Of a DNA stretch of 64,000 nucleotides, positions 1-10,783 are shown piece by piece. The position numbers and the translations under genes are program-made. Numbering within the stretch: the first letter of the stretch is position 1; each line of letters starts with the position of its first letter. The notes under the pieces were generated by a model, which had not been told where the DNA came from, ran no database searches, and saw only the letters and a list, made by a program, of their open reading frames with translations. Source of the DNA: Clarireedia homoeocarpa (Eukaryota; Ascomycota; Leotiomycetes; Helotiales; Rutstroemiaceae); contig LNKV01000005.1 in assembly GCA_001465935.1 (NCBI GenBank), positions 806,001-870,000 of the forward strand, given 5' to 3'.

Positions 1-2
1 CG

Positions 3-251
3 CCTTCATCTGGGTCTGCTACAACGACAGGATCTGGCCCAGCAGCCACTGGCAACTCAACGGCTTCAGTGTCTTCTCAATCCACTGCTGCTTCTAAATC
101 AACTTCCAGCGGAAAGTCTTCAGGTTCGGCCACAGCCACCGGTTCGGCTGCGAACGCTTCTTCGTCAAGCGGCGCCGGTCCAACGGTCAAGCAATTCTCC
201 AAAGGCGCTGTCGCAATCGTCGCACTTGCTTTTGTCGGACTCATGGCTTAG
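3..251 (+). CDS. 3' end of a GPI-anchored Ser/Thr/Gly/Ala-rich cell-surface protein (partial)
   Basis: The window opens inside a reading frame (codons starting at base 3) that ends with TAG at 249-251. The visible 82 residues are dominated by Ser, Thr, Ala and Gly, a typical O-glycosylated linker. They end in a hydrophobic stretch (GAVAIVALAFVGLMA) preceded by small residues (SSSSGAG). This is the arrangement of a GPI-attachment signal, with a small omega site, a spacer and a hydrophobic tail to the end. The N-terminal functional domain lies outside the window, so the family cannot be named; many fungal cell-wall enzymes, CFEM and Kre9/Knh1-like proteins end this way. It probably acts at the plasma membrane or cell wall. 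No intron is visible in this part. Confidence 0.75.
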   Translation, partial: PSSGSATTTGSGPAATGNSTASVSSQSTAASKSTSSGKSSGSATATGSAANASSSSGAGPTVKQFSKGAVAIVALAFVGLMA

Positions 252-1340
252 TGTTGCAGTGGAACTACACTGAAGGACGGGTGTGGTCTAGCGTTGGGAT
301 ATAAATACATGGATGGTAACATGGTGAAATTGATGGATCGATGGGTTGACTGAATTTCGTGTTTCTTTTGGTAGATTGGGCGTGATTTTGCGGGCATAAG
401 TGGTGCATAGCGGCTTTTAACTCCTTCGTGTGTATCAATTCATAGAATCGAGTTTCGTTTCGATTCCCACACTCTTGCCTTCTCGACTTGTTCGTGCTTG
501 TGAAACAATGGCTGTTGATTTCTTTTTTCATGGCCTGTATGTGCGCGGCGTGAGCGCTCTCTCTGCGACAAAAAAGCATGTCCGATGTAACCTTTCGGGC
601 TGGTACCTAGAATGCCTGAAGCCAATTGAAAATGTGCAGTGCTCAGCCGCCCCAGCCACAGAGATTTATGTGGAAATAGGCCATCGTATTCTGCCGTGAG
701 GCCGACGACTGTGTTTCTGCGCATACGAAGCGTAGATCATGTTGTATCTTGCATCGCGTGAAGGACACGAGAATTTATGCCGCGGTCGGCGAGTCGGGGC
801 CACTGCTTATTTCTGTTCTAAGGCGCTATTTCCGCTACAGTCACTTATCTGAGGGATTCACTAGCCGATCGTATAAGGTTACAGCCTCTACTGACATCGC
901 TTTTGCATCCTGTCAGCGTTAAAATGTTCCCTAAACCACCAGCTACAATTCGCTAGGGAAAGGGGCAGTGTACGAACGGCCAAGTCGGAACTACTCGACA
1001 ACCGAACATTATGGCGGATAGAATGAAAAGTAGGACAGCCATCTTGCTCTGAGACATTAGAAAATATCAAATACATCGAGCGCATTGAGATGGAGCAGAT
1101 CATGCTAATGGTATTGAAATATGTTTGTGTTAACTTTGCAAGCGCATATGAGATCATGGGAAGGGAACAAGGTGTGATGATACAAATGAGATTGATGTTG
1201 AGATGACTAGTTACAGACGGATCAGATAACTGTAGCGCATAGATGTGAGCTTCAACGAAGTAAGTTCTACTTTGGGGGAAGTCTCAGTCAGCTTGCGATA
1301 GTTTAGTGAAATGCACCTGTGGTGTTTGAGCGACGGTGGC
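252..1340. other. Intergenic, no gene recognised
   Basis: This is the 3' flank of the GPI-protein gene. Short open frames on both strands (for example 430-699 and 888-1157) lack protein-like composition or family motifs and overlap one another. Nothing further is supported. Confidence 0.5.
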
Positions 1341-1739
1341 CTACAGTGGTTGAGCGACAGGAGGCTTTGATAGACTCGCAGAACTTGCAGTAGATGGTTC
1401 TACCACTTCACCACCGTTGCCCTCCTTTGACGTCCCATTATTAATTGCCGACGGTCGTTCCTGTCCTAGTAGTTCTCGTAATTGCCATCTCCAATCCCGG
1501 TACCTTTTCACTACTTCATCGTAATAATCATGGTATCTATCCATATCTTTCATGTAAAGATTGAATGCCTCATCTTTTACTGCTACTAAATAAAGATCAA
1601 CCTGCTTTAAATGGTCAGCTATATCGAGCTCAACTTAGGTTTTCCTATCAGCAAACAACTTCTGTTTTCTGGCCGCCTCGTCCAGTGACTCTTTTTTCGA
1701 TTTAGAGAATGGCAAGGTGAGTGGGAAGGTGAATAGCAT
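1341..1739 (-). pseudogene. Small charged helical protein gene interrupted by one in-frame TAA
   Basis: On the minus strand an ATG at 1739 opens a frame of 133 codons that ends at 1341. It contains a single internal stop, TAA at 1637-1635, after residue 34. Both sides are protein-like and in the same frame. Before the stop comes a Lys/Glu/Ala-rich helix (KESLDEAARKQKLFADRKT). After it comes VELDIADHLKQVDLYLVAVK, then an amphipathic segment rich in Tyr, Asp, Lys and Trp (DRYHDYYDEVVKRYRDWR), then a Ser/Pro-rich tail. No GT-AG intron of usual length removes the stop, so the gene is most simply read as recently inactivated, or as carrying a sequencing error. The family is not recognised. A start at the internal methionine (1553) could still yield a 70-residue C-terminal piece. 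Confidence 0.5.
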
Positions 1740-2739
1740 GATGAAGGTGTCTGCTCATGTTTGAAAGATCCGGAATGTGAAAAAAATATATATAAAAAAA
1801 ATTGCCACAAGGTAGAAGCGAAATATCATAATACTCAAGTCAAGTCTAGAGTATCAAGAACGACGACATTGTTCTAGTCTGTTTTTTGGGCATCAGAGTG
1901 AAATATGTTATTGTTCAGAGGTTTTCTAGGAAGAAAACAATGGTGCAAAGAAAATCAGTGTTGTTCTTTAACTCAAAGAGTCCTTGTTTGGAAGTATCAT
2001 CCTTATTCCTTTGCTCGTTCTACATCTTTTCTGTATAGCCCATGACCGCAGTTGGGAAGGACCCGAATCTCGGGGTAATATTCTCGAAGCCACACTCCAT
2101 CCATCAAGGGTCGGTAACATGTTCGTATCGATGTCCATGAAGCTATCATGCCTTTTAAAGACCAAGGTCAATTGAACTCGCATGTTTAGGCAAATTTTTC
2201 CAAAAATAGGGGGACGTTGACCAAAAGTCAATTTATTAACGAGTGAACACACCCTGCATTTGCGCGATCTATATAATGTATGAAATTTACGGGTGATTGC
2301 ACTTGGGAGAAGGAATATGGAAACTGTTGGTGTTCATAGAAAAAGTGGTAGGAAATTCGATTGAGATTGTAGGAGATTGGTAACATGAGAAACATAAGTG
2401 TTGATGACTGTGACAGATACTGCCAAGGGAAATGTGCTAAATGATGCTTAGGAGGCCAATCTGAAAAGAGCTGAAGAGGGACTACCAAAGATTATTTTGT
2501 TATTAGTAGTGGCTAGTAAGGGCTCAGTTCGAGTGCTCGAGTTCAAGAGTTCACCGAAGAAAAAGATCGGGACTGAGGCATGTAAAGTAAAAAGATTGTC
2601 CTAGGGCAAGTTATCGCACGGTATTGAAGTCCTTCTGCAGAAAGGAGCACACGAACCTTTTGAGTATTCTGAATATATGGAATCAACGAGAAGGGCGTGC
2701 TACTAGAGCGATCTCATGCCACGAAATCCCCTCACTCGA
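1740..2739. other. Intergenic, no gene recognised
   Basis: This is mixed-composition, moderately AT-rich sequence. Overlapping short frames on opposite strands around 1968-2252 and 2228-2488 show no motif. I see no gene, RNA or element here. Confidence 0.45.
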
Positions 2740-3267
2740 TCAGCGTTCTTGATGGCGTTCTTGATGGCGACGATGATGACGACGATGAGCAGCTTTCCCT
2801 GCTCCTTGAATTCCATCTACGGACGGACACGGACCGGCCGGTCCAGACACCGCTTCATCCATTCCATGCAAAACGTCCGACTTGTGAACACGAGGATTTC
2901 TCTTGAGCCGGGAGTATTTAACATCTTCTTTTTGTTCCGTACAATTAACATCCGAGGTATCGAAGTCTTCCCTTTCTTCGCGGCGCTGTGTTTTGAGACT
3001 CTTCATTGGGTCATCTATCTGCCACATAAATGGTTCATTTACATGGCCTTTGGAGTCGTTATCTTGCTTCTGCTGTTGTTGTACCATAGATTTCATGGTC
3101 TCGATGAGTCGAAACATTTCCTCTACGTGATTGCTTGCAGCTGGACACCCCATTTGCTGCCTTGTGATCTCAGCCTCCAGAATAATTTTTTTCAAGGACT
3201 CGCAAAGTGCATCCGTCCTGTCAAAGTAGGTGAGAATATACATATACGTTGTAGAATCCGCGCTCAT
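2740..3267 (-). CDS. Hypothetical protein, charged and helical
   Basis: The first true ATG of the minus-strand frame is at 3267 (the frame itself opens upstream with non-ATG codons), giving 175 residues. The N-terminal half reads as an amphipathic helix: Met-Ser-Ala-Asp, an aromatic stretch, then LCESLKKIILEAEITRQQ and a glutamine run. The middle is highly charged (KTQRREEREDFDTSDV) and the C-terminus is basic with repeated RRHHRRHQER. I recognise no domain. The complementary plus-strand frame (2716-3306) is the same length but has an unstructured, Leu/Phe/Cys-rich translation, so I prefer the minus strand. Splicing near the basic tail is possible. Expression and family are unknown. Confidence 0.4.
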   Translation of the reverse strand: MSADSTTYMYILTYFDRTDALCESLKKIILEAEITRQQMGCPAASNHVEEMFRLIETMKSMVQQQQKQDNDSKGHVNEPFMWQIDDPMKSLKTQRREEREDFDTSDVNCTEQKEDVKYSRLKRNPRVHKSDVLHGMDEAVSGPAGPCPSVDGIQGAGKAAHRRHHRRHQERHQER

Positions 3268-3294
3268 GATAACAATGTGAATACGTCTGCTCAA

Positions 3295-3986
3295 GAATAT
3301 GAATGAAAGATTGTGGTCGTCAAACTGACCCCATACTGAAGATATGGTCCTTTAAATATTAATTCAAATCTGATTGTTCAAAATTTGCGCGCCAGCAGAG
3401 TGGGAAAGATATGTTGTTTCAGCGCTGTTGAAGCAGACAAGAAACAGTGATATCCTAAGCTAGTAGCTGTACGTTGGGCAGGAATATGAATGGTAGCAAT
3501 GCTGGAGGGTCGGAGCTAGCTTGATTCCAAATAGACGCCTGGGAGGGTAGGAAAGCAGAACTGCCGCTATCCAGCCATAAGATTTATACATCATCTATAT
3601 AATGTAGTATGATAATGATCCAGTTGAACTTGGAACGAAAGATTTTTTCAACAAACATTAATCATTATCTTTTTGTCCACCACCAATGTAAGAGTAGCTT
3701 GCTTCATCACCATCATACTTTATAAACGAATGTCAGACTTTTCCTGGCCCCCAGTCGATTCGACTCGACATTAACTCCGGAACGAATGTACAGTATACAG
3801 CGCATGATTCTCAAGGCTGTGTGATGCCTCCCATCAAGTTAACAGAAAATAAAATACAACAGAAAGGTTCGACAATCAAGCACTTCGACTTGCCGAATGC
3901 AAATGCGGGAAATCGCCACATCAATGCAGAAACAAAAAACCAGAGAGGGCAAATAGCCATGCAATAGACTATGCAGTTGAGGAGCC
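3295..3986. other. Intergenic, no gene recognised
   Basis: This is AT-rich sequence between two minus-strand genes; it includes the presumed 3' flank of the membrane-protein gene that ends at 3987. There are no coding or RNA signals. Confidence 0.45.
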
Positions 3987-4823
3987 TCAAGAATGTATTC
4001 GATAAGCACTTGTCGCTATCGTCCCCGTGGAATTTGTAGCAACTGGAACCCCTCCATTGGCCTTCAGAAAGCATTTCGAGTTCATCTGTGGCCAAGTCGG
4101 CGAAAATTGTATCCAAGTCGCAGCTTGGCATTGCCCATAATTGTATGTCGCACAGGTGTTCATACAGTCATTCAAACTTCTCGTAGTGACGTTCGTTAAT
4201 TCGATATCTTCCCCCGGAGATGGTGTTATATCCGTTCGACACGCTATGAGAAATTGGACTGCCGGTGCCGGTGTGATGTATGTCTCATTATTGCGGAGGG
4301 GACAGGATGCGGAGTCGATGATCATAGTGGTGGTTGAAGGATTGCATGGGCTTGTACTAGTAGATTTGGAGTTTGAAGTACTGAAGTGCGGATCAATCTT
4401 AGCATTCTATTTATGGATCTATGTGTGTTATCGCCGTTCAAGAACTTACCTTGAGACGCCAGCATGCTTCCCTGCCCAACTACCAATTCCCCCTCCAATT
4501 GCTCCCCCGACTAGAAACGCAGTTACAGCCACAAGACACAACGGAATTAGACCAATGTTCCTCTTAGATTTTGTTGGAGATGAAGATCTCGATTGCAACG
4601 TATGTTCTCCCTTCAATCGCGGATTATTCTGAAATGGGATACCGCTGACAGACTTGGATGCATGGCCAACTAATGGTTGAGATGCTCTAGAGGAATTCGC
4701 TCTGGAATATGAACGAACAAAGTATTTCTCTGGAGAATTGAGATACGGAGATTGATCGTCTTGAACGACCTCTGGCGCCTCACTAGGAGGGATGCGTAGG
4801 GGTAGCGCAAAGTCAGAGACCAT
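3987..4823 (-). CDS. Single-pass membrane protein with Cys-containing extracellular domain (2 exons)
   Basis: Exon 1 is 4823-4450 and exon 2 is 4380-3987. They are joined across a 69-nt intron with a GTAAGT donor and a CTTCAG acceptor, and the phases agree (124 codons + 2 nt, then 1 nt), giving 255 residues. The N-terminal 90 residues are Ser/Pro-rich, with no signal peptide, and include a basic stop-transfer-like segment (SPTKSKRN). Next is one transmembrane helix (IGLIPLCLVAVTAFLVGGA), then a Gly-rich stretch and a short Ser/Thr linker. The C-terminal domain carries at least six cysteines (CPLR..., CRTD..., CMNTC..., CQAA..., CFLK) with the spacing of a PAN/apple-like module. This is common in Leotiomycete and Sordariomycete membrane proteins of unknown function. 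The topology predicts a cytosolic N-terminus and extracellular C-terminus. No function is assigned. Confidence 0.75.
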
Positions 4824-7015
4824 AGCGGCGCGGGGTATTAGTAAAGAATGACATGTAAATTTGTGAAGAAAGGAATCAAAGGAATAGCATATTCCTGAAA
4901 CAAATCGAAAGGAATAGCGATCAGATGAATATGGAAATGTTCAACGCATAAGCTCCTCGTGCTCCCATATTAAGTCGTTGCTTCTAGGTTCAAGGCGCAG
5001 TGCGACGAAAATCAATATATACTGCAGAATCTGTGCAGCGGTGTTCGTTTTTAGACTGAACATGATTGGAAGTCAAGCGATTAGATCCTGCGCCACGAAA
5101 CAGTCAACAAATGAAAGTCACCACAGATGCAAGGGTGTCGTGCTGATACTACCAGACGACTAATAGCTTCCCATTACGGTCAACTGTGCCACATGTAGAA
5201 GAATATTTTTTTGCGGAGAGGGAACTGTAAATGCCTGTCATTCACTCGATACGGCATAACAGAGTGGTAACAGCGCTTATCACAACGCGTGGTGGACATG
5301 CCTCGACATATCGATCGGGCTATGACAGCAATGTAATGTCCAGTTTGGGAAGCTCAAATGGGCGCAATGAAGATAAGCTTACAAAAGACCAGACGAGAGC
5401 TTGGGAAAACACATGGCTAGATCGGAGCAGCAGTGTGTTGCGGCTCAACAATCCTTTTTGAGCAAACTAACTGGTCCGGCTGATCGAGAGAAGCCATTTC
5501 TTGTACGTTTCGCTGTCAGCCCTGACGTCCGAATAGTTCATCCGAAGAGAAAATAGCCACATTCCAAATTCGTCTTGCGCTCAATCGTGTACATATCGAC
5601 CGAGGATTTCCAAGTGCATAGTGCAGTAACACTGGTAGGCAAAGCTCGGTATTCATTCATACTGTGAGTTATCACTAAAGGTTAACCAGCCATGAGGTGC
5701 CTCCGAATTACTGCTTGGCTACAACATATCTGATCCCTTATGAGAGTCAAGATTCATCGAGACATAGCCATGCCTTATCCTGATCTAACCCTCCTCAAGC
5801 ACTTCCATTGACAGCACTGACCGTTGAGCTCATTGGTTGAGCCACGAATGACCCATTTTGCATTAATGAGAAGGAAAGGAGAACAAGAACCCGAACGTCG
5901 CGAGAGACATAAGGCGAACTCTAAACCAGCAAGAAGTCGCGCTGGAGTCGCGCTGGAAGCAAGCACGTCGCCACGCCATCACATCACCTCATACGTGGTT
6001 TCTCTTCGAATGCACGACTGTGGATATGCAACGGTGAGAGGATAGAAGTCTTGAAGATGTGCTAACTCCAGCGTGTTTGTATTGCGGAGCTAGGAAGATC
6101 AGGATGGTTGTGCTTTAGGGGATGAGCGATGGCAGCGTCTTCCTTACCGGAGCACGAGCGACTTGTGTTATGGTAAGGCTATGGAAGGAGGAGGGCTGGA
6201 TCAATATTCAATATCCAAAGATGAACGAAGCTTCTGGAGGAATGTGCAATAGAGATCGCTTGTTTCCCTATGAAGTAGAAATGAGGTTGTTGATGTTTTT
6301 CTCCTGGTGGGGTAAATCTGTAGGCAAATCTGTAGAGTGTGGGGATGAAGGGCCCGTGGGCGGCCAGGAAGCTTAGCTTAGAGCATTATCCACACACTGT
6401 GGCCTGTGCATCAGGTCTGCGTCACTGTACGGCACCTGTCTTGCCTGTATGGTACCTCGCCCACTTCTGTGTCTCGCAGATCTTCTGTAAAGCCAGGGCG
6501 ACATCAAGGAAGACACCAGTGAATTATACAATCCGTTATCAATCACACGATGACGATATCAAGACTTCGAAAACACCCGTTCCTGCCAGCATCCGACGAA
6601 GCTCGTCCCATAGCTGAAATGATACACAGACATGTATCATAATCGCCGACGCGCGACGAAACACAACCCAATCATTTCAAGAATCCCTCTGGCACTCTGC
6701 GATACATCCTATCCATATTCATTACAATACCTCGACCGGGTTTCGCAATCTGGCCGGGCATCTTCGGCGGCAATTTGGGAAAGAAGCACATGCACAGGCA
6801 TAGGCCTAGGCAATCGACTTTCTCGATATCTGCGCAGCCTCGTATCGCTTCCATCGAAGACAGTGTAGCCGCCCGAAAGACGAGGGCGCATCGAGCGCTG
6901 GCATGGCACCAAGCATTCCTTCATTTGGTAGCAGCAGGAAGCTCTTCTCGGAGTAGGTACACTCTCAACCTCTGGCACTCCTCTGCGAAGGCTATTCTTT
7001 GGCTTCCATAGAACC
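4824..7015. other. Long intergenic stretch without a recognised gene
   Basis: Several 60-90-codon frames occur (5231-5461, 5824-6045, 6339-6617, 6632-6868), but all overlap frames on other strands and none has a family motif. The last 350 bases may contain the eroded 5' part of the BTB pseudogene that follows. Short stretches there read like the N-terminus of fungal BTB proteins (Ser-Gly-Thr-Pro followed by Leu-Arg-Arg) but sit in different frames. Confidence 0.4.
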
Positions 7016-7722
7016 ATGGGGACTGAAATGGTCGACTTATACATTGGAAAAGATGAAAAGCATATGCGGGTCCACAAACGCATTCTTTGCCACAAAGTCC
7101 CTTACTTTGACAAAATGTTTAATAGCGGATTTAAAGAAGCCGAGGAACTTGGTGCGAATTCCGTCGAGGCTTTCGATGTGCTGCTGGGATGGGTATATAC
7201 CAATACGCTTCCAGCTTTGGAAATGATCGATATACCTGAGAAAGGAATAGCAATGGTACCGGAGTCTTGGCGTACAGCAGATGTCTATTTTTGGCGGAGA
7301 AGCTATGTTTGGAGGATCTAATGGACTGCGTCATGGATCTTATAAGGAGAGCTGATATACAAAGTATTGCTTTACCTTTCACTAAAACAATTCGGAAGGT
7401 TTATGATCATACAGTTGAAGATTCACCGTTACGAAGATACACTATCGAAACTATGTTCTAGTGGCTTCACGGCCGGGACGACAAGGAAATCCCGTTGGGA
7501 CACTCAAAAGAGGATAGTGAGGTAAAGGGGTTCACATATACAGAGGACGATATTGTTGGACTTCTGGAGAATGAGGATATTGCCCGAGATGTCGTGAGAC
7601 TCATCAGAAGCCCGGTGAAGAAAGACCCTCGGGTAGTATCGAGAGACTGCCAATATCATAAGCATCCCAAAGGTAAGCCATGTTTAGACTTCACGCATCG
7701 AATAGATATGCAACTCAAATAA
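7016..7722 (+). pseudogene. BTB/POZ-domain protein pseudogene (frameshift plus in-frame stop)
   Basis: Three consecutive segments together read as one fungal BTB/POZ protein. Segment 1 starts at ATG 7016 with VDLYIGKDEKHMRVHKRILC, the BTB core, and continues FDKMFNSGFKEAEE and FDVLLGWVYTNTLP. At about 7289-7293 a run of five Ts, where six would keep the frame, shifts the reading so that ADVYF continues as LAEKLCLEDLMDCVMDLI in frame 1. That frame then meets TAG at 7459-7461 after TIETMF and continues as WLHGRDDKEIP to the typical C-terminus CQYHKHPKGKPC, ending at 7722. BTB proteins act as dimerisation modules or Cullin-3 adaptors. Two independent lesions argue for a pseudogene rather than a single sequencing error. 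The 5' end may also be damaged. Confidence 0.75.
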
Positions 7723-8105
7723 ATATGTTTCACCCTTTCAATAATACATGCTTCAGATGTTCTCGTAGGGACTGTATCATGGCAAGTTATGTTATGTCCT
7801 CTGACAGAACCAACCGAAGACGAACATCACAAGAATAAAGACGGAGTAAACTGGAACCCTTGATGGTGCAGTGTCTTCTTCGTTATTTCATGATATCTAT
7901 TTATCGCTACCAAGCATGTATGTACCGAACAACAACCACAATCGTGAGATCTCTTCTTCTACGCAACCAACCCGTCTCAAACACGCCCAGACCAATCTAA
8001 ATCAGCGACTTTTGAGATCCCTCGCAACCAAAAAGCTGCCAAAGTAAAATATTTACACTGAACTCCTTTCCATCTTTAAACAAAAAAACACACCTCACCT
8101 CATAC
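7723..8105. other. Short intergenic between convergent genes
   Basis: This is the shared 3' flank of the plus-strand BTB relic and the minus-strand spherulin-4 gene. It is AT-rich with no gene. Confidence 0.5.
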
Positions 8106-8900
8106 TCACTGACCCACATTTACCTCATCCACCACCCCAACAAACTGATCCCAAACAGTTCCCTCCGCCTCATACCCACCACTCGTCACAAAAACTCCCT
8201 TGACACCATCTCCCACCCAACTCTTCACTAAACTCTTCATCTGCTCCTCCGACCCGGAGAACTCCCTCAACATAACCGAGCTCTTACCCATCACGCTCTC
8301 ATCAATCTTCGCAACATCCCCACCCCTGCCCGCCGCAAAATCCGCATAGTCGTTTTCCAGTGCGAGGATATTGTCCGCGAGCGCGTAGAACTGATCTGGG
8401 ACGGTGGTGCCGGGGTTCAAAGTGACGGTGAGGTTGAGGGCGTGGGCGTGCGTAGCGATGGTGGTGTAGTAGTTGGAGGAGTCGCTAGTCCAGGTGTCGA
8501 GGATGTCGTCGTAGAAGATGCCGTCGAGGTGGATGTCTTTTTTGGTGTAGGTGGACCAGTATTTGTCTAGGGGACTTATGAGCCATGAGCTTAAGAATAG
8601 GTTAGAGGGGGATTGCCTACATGTCTCCACTTCTGTGGCTACTTTGTCCGTGCTTTTGCTCATGTAGACTGTATCGACGTAGCCGAGAAGGTTGACATTG
8701 GGATGGATGTTCAAGGAAGCGACAGCGTCGATGAAGTCAGATGCTGGATAGGCGTTGGTAACACCTGGGCCAGTGTTTGGATTGATAATAATATTGAAAG
8801 GGACATCAGGATACTTGGCGACTGCCGTAGTAACGAAATCCCAAGCACCCTGCAGAGGATAGATATAGAGGGGTAGAAGAATTGCTGCTGGAGAGACCAT
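8106..8900 (-). CDS. Spherulin-4 family (GH135-like) protein, 2 exons
   Basis: The start is taken at ATG 8900 because the family fold begins at once (ILLPLYIYP, the first TIM-barrel strand). An upstream ATG at 9062 would add 54 residues of no family character. Following motifs are FNIIINPNTGPG, a VNLLGYVDTVY strand, HLDGIFYDDI (the acidic cluster in the active-site position of this family) and LTVTLNPGTTVPDQFY. A 54-nt intron (8620-8567, GTAGGC donor, CTCTAAC branch, CTAG acceptor) is a multiple of three without a stop, so unspliced RNA also stays open. Splicing gives 246 residues and restores the usual short VETYKYWSTY link. Relatives include Aspergillus Sph3, which cleaves the exopolysaccharide galactosaminogalactan. 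No signal peptide is evident, so an extracellular role is uncertain. Confidence 0.85.
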   Translation of the reverse strand: MVSPAAILLPLYIYPLQGAWDFVTTAVAKYPDVPFNIIINPNTGPGVTNAYPASDFIDAVASLNIHPNVNLLGYVDTVYMSKSTDKVATEVETCRQSPSNLFLSSWLISPLDKYWSTYTKKDIHLDGIFYDDILDTWTSDSSNYYTTIATHAHALNLTVTLNPGTTVPDQFYALADNILALENDYADFAAGRGGDVAKIDESVMGKSSVMLREFSGSEEQMKSLVKSWVGDGVKGVFVTSGGYEAEGTVWDQFVGVVDEVNVGQ

Positions 8901-10783
8901 TTTGAGATATTGTATGGTAAGGTCGTGAGTTTTGTACTTGGAAACTAAAGATAGTGTTTGTCTTTTCCAAAATTGCCGTGAATAAAGCTTTGAAAAGATG
9001 GAGGTGGAATGGGCGTGATGAAATACACATGCCTCTTCGTTGTATCCTGAACAACATAACACAAGGCGCTGCTATTCACCGTGGCGCCCATCTAAATTGA
9101 TATCATACAGAGACAAGCATGATTGCCAAATTTAAGGGGGATGTGATTTAGAATGATCGAATCATTCTCCATCATAACAAGATAGATAACAATTCTCTAC
9201 AGTAGTCTACGAAAAGCCTGTTTATTCGCGTGTTTCAAGCAGATTTGTGAAGGATCATAGCTTTAAATTCGACTGGTGCGTAAAGCAAATGTTTTGAAAC
9301 AACAAAAGAAATCAAAAGAAATCAAAAATGCATGTCGGAAATTAGCTGCTCCCCGCGAGATCCAAGGGTGGGGGCTGGCGATCCTTCGATGTTACAACGG
9401 CCCCATGTTTGCGATGATCCGCAGCGGATAGCTCGAGTAAGGGATCTGAAGATTCGTGATGTAAATTAACCTTAAAGTGTGCTGCACTCACAGATCGGAT
9501 GGCCGCAGTTAAGAAACGATAACAGCCAGCCGCCTGTGAAATATAAGCCGTAATTGTCACTTCTCTAAAGTGGCGTCACTTTTGGAGTTTCACACCGCCT
9601 GCGACGAGGATGATGGCAGGATGGATAGTTCTCTTGGCACTTGTTTTAAGAACCATGTGGCGTTTAAAGCTCAATGTTATGTCTGTGCCCATCATCGTTG
9701 TCGCTTCCTTGCCCGCGGAACCACTAGGCAGCAGAGCATGGCAGTTATCGCGAAACTGATGTCTATCATTGTGTCTTGTGATATTGTCGCAGCGTACCTG
9801 CGACAGGTCTCCAGGAGCTCTGCTTGAAGATTACTTCTTTACAGGTCCGCAACAGAAGTTTGTAAGAGATTAATGTTCAGATGCCGGAAACAAACCCAAG
9901 ACCAACAATGACAATCAAGTAGGAGAGACTAATTACCGACCAGGACTATCACAGGACATTTGAAAGATATAGTTGAATAATCACTCCGTGTGCCCAGCAG
10001 ATATTGTAGAAAGGCTCTTGGGAAAGCGACTTATGGTGTGCTGGTCAACTTAAGCTGTATAGCTAGTGGAAAATTTCAGCGTGTATGTATTTCCTAAGGT
10101 CTCACCTTGAGTCGAAGGCCAATAGGAGCTGCAAGTTATCAGTCATCTAACTGTTGCGACTAGGCCCATAAATTTAGGACCACGATAGATGTGATCTCAG
10201 CACTACCATTTTCCAAATTTCTGGCCAACAGTTGCAGTGAAAGCAAACAGTTGGTACAACTGGCTGCACTCACGTTGCACTCACTATTTTCTCGTAACCA
10301 GTCAGCAAATCATATAGTGAACAATGAGACAAGAGTATTGGGCAAAACCGATAATCTCGTTATCTTGTATCCGGTTGGGGTTAAAGAAGGTGGTCGACAT
10401 GATGACCAACAAGTCAAATGTTTGCAGTTCATACAGATAATTCTGGCATGAAGAGCAAGACCTGGTATACAAATTACTGGAATAAGCAAGTGCTGATTTC
10501 AGATACAAAGAAAGAATCTACGTATCTTTCGTATGGCCGGAAGTCCTACCCAAAATGATATTGGTGGATTAATATTTTTGGTTGCTCGCAACAGCTGCCT
10601 GTGCGTGCAAAGCCGAAGGCAATGATAGGACTGTAGGATACTCTGAACGTATAAATTGCAAGTTTCCTTCACAAGTTTGAGACCGATCTTATTCATTGGC
10701 AAACGACAGCATTGGCAAGACTGGTACCTGCCGGAAGCAACAGAAAATCATCATCGAAAAAGTAGGACGCTTTCGAAGGCATC
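8901..10783. other. Intergenic, no gene recognised
   Basis: This lies between the divergent spherulin-4 (minus) and GNAT (plus) genes and so contains both promoters. Short frames at 9342-9560, 9570-9827 and 10191-10451 lack motifs. No repeat or RNA was recognised. Confidence 0.45.

Noticed and set aside
2716..3306. Plus-strand 196-codon frame
   Set aside because: It overlaps the minus-strand frame entirely and has hydrophobic, Cys/Phe/His-scattered composition without a motif; the minus strand has helical, charged, protein-like sequence.
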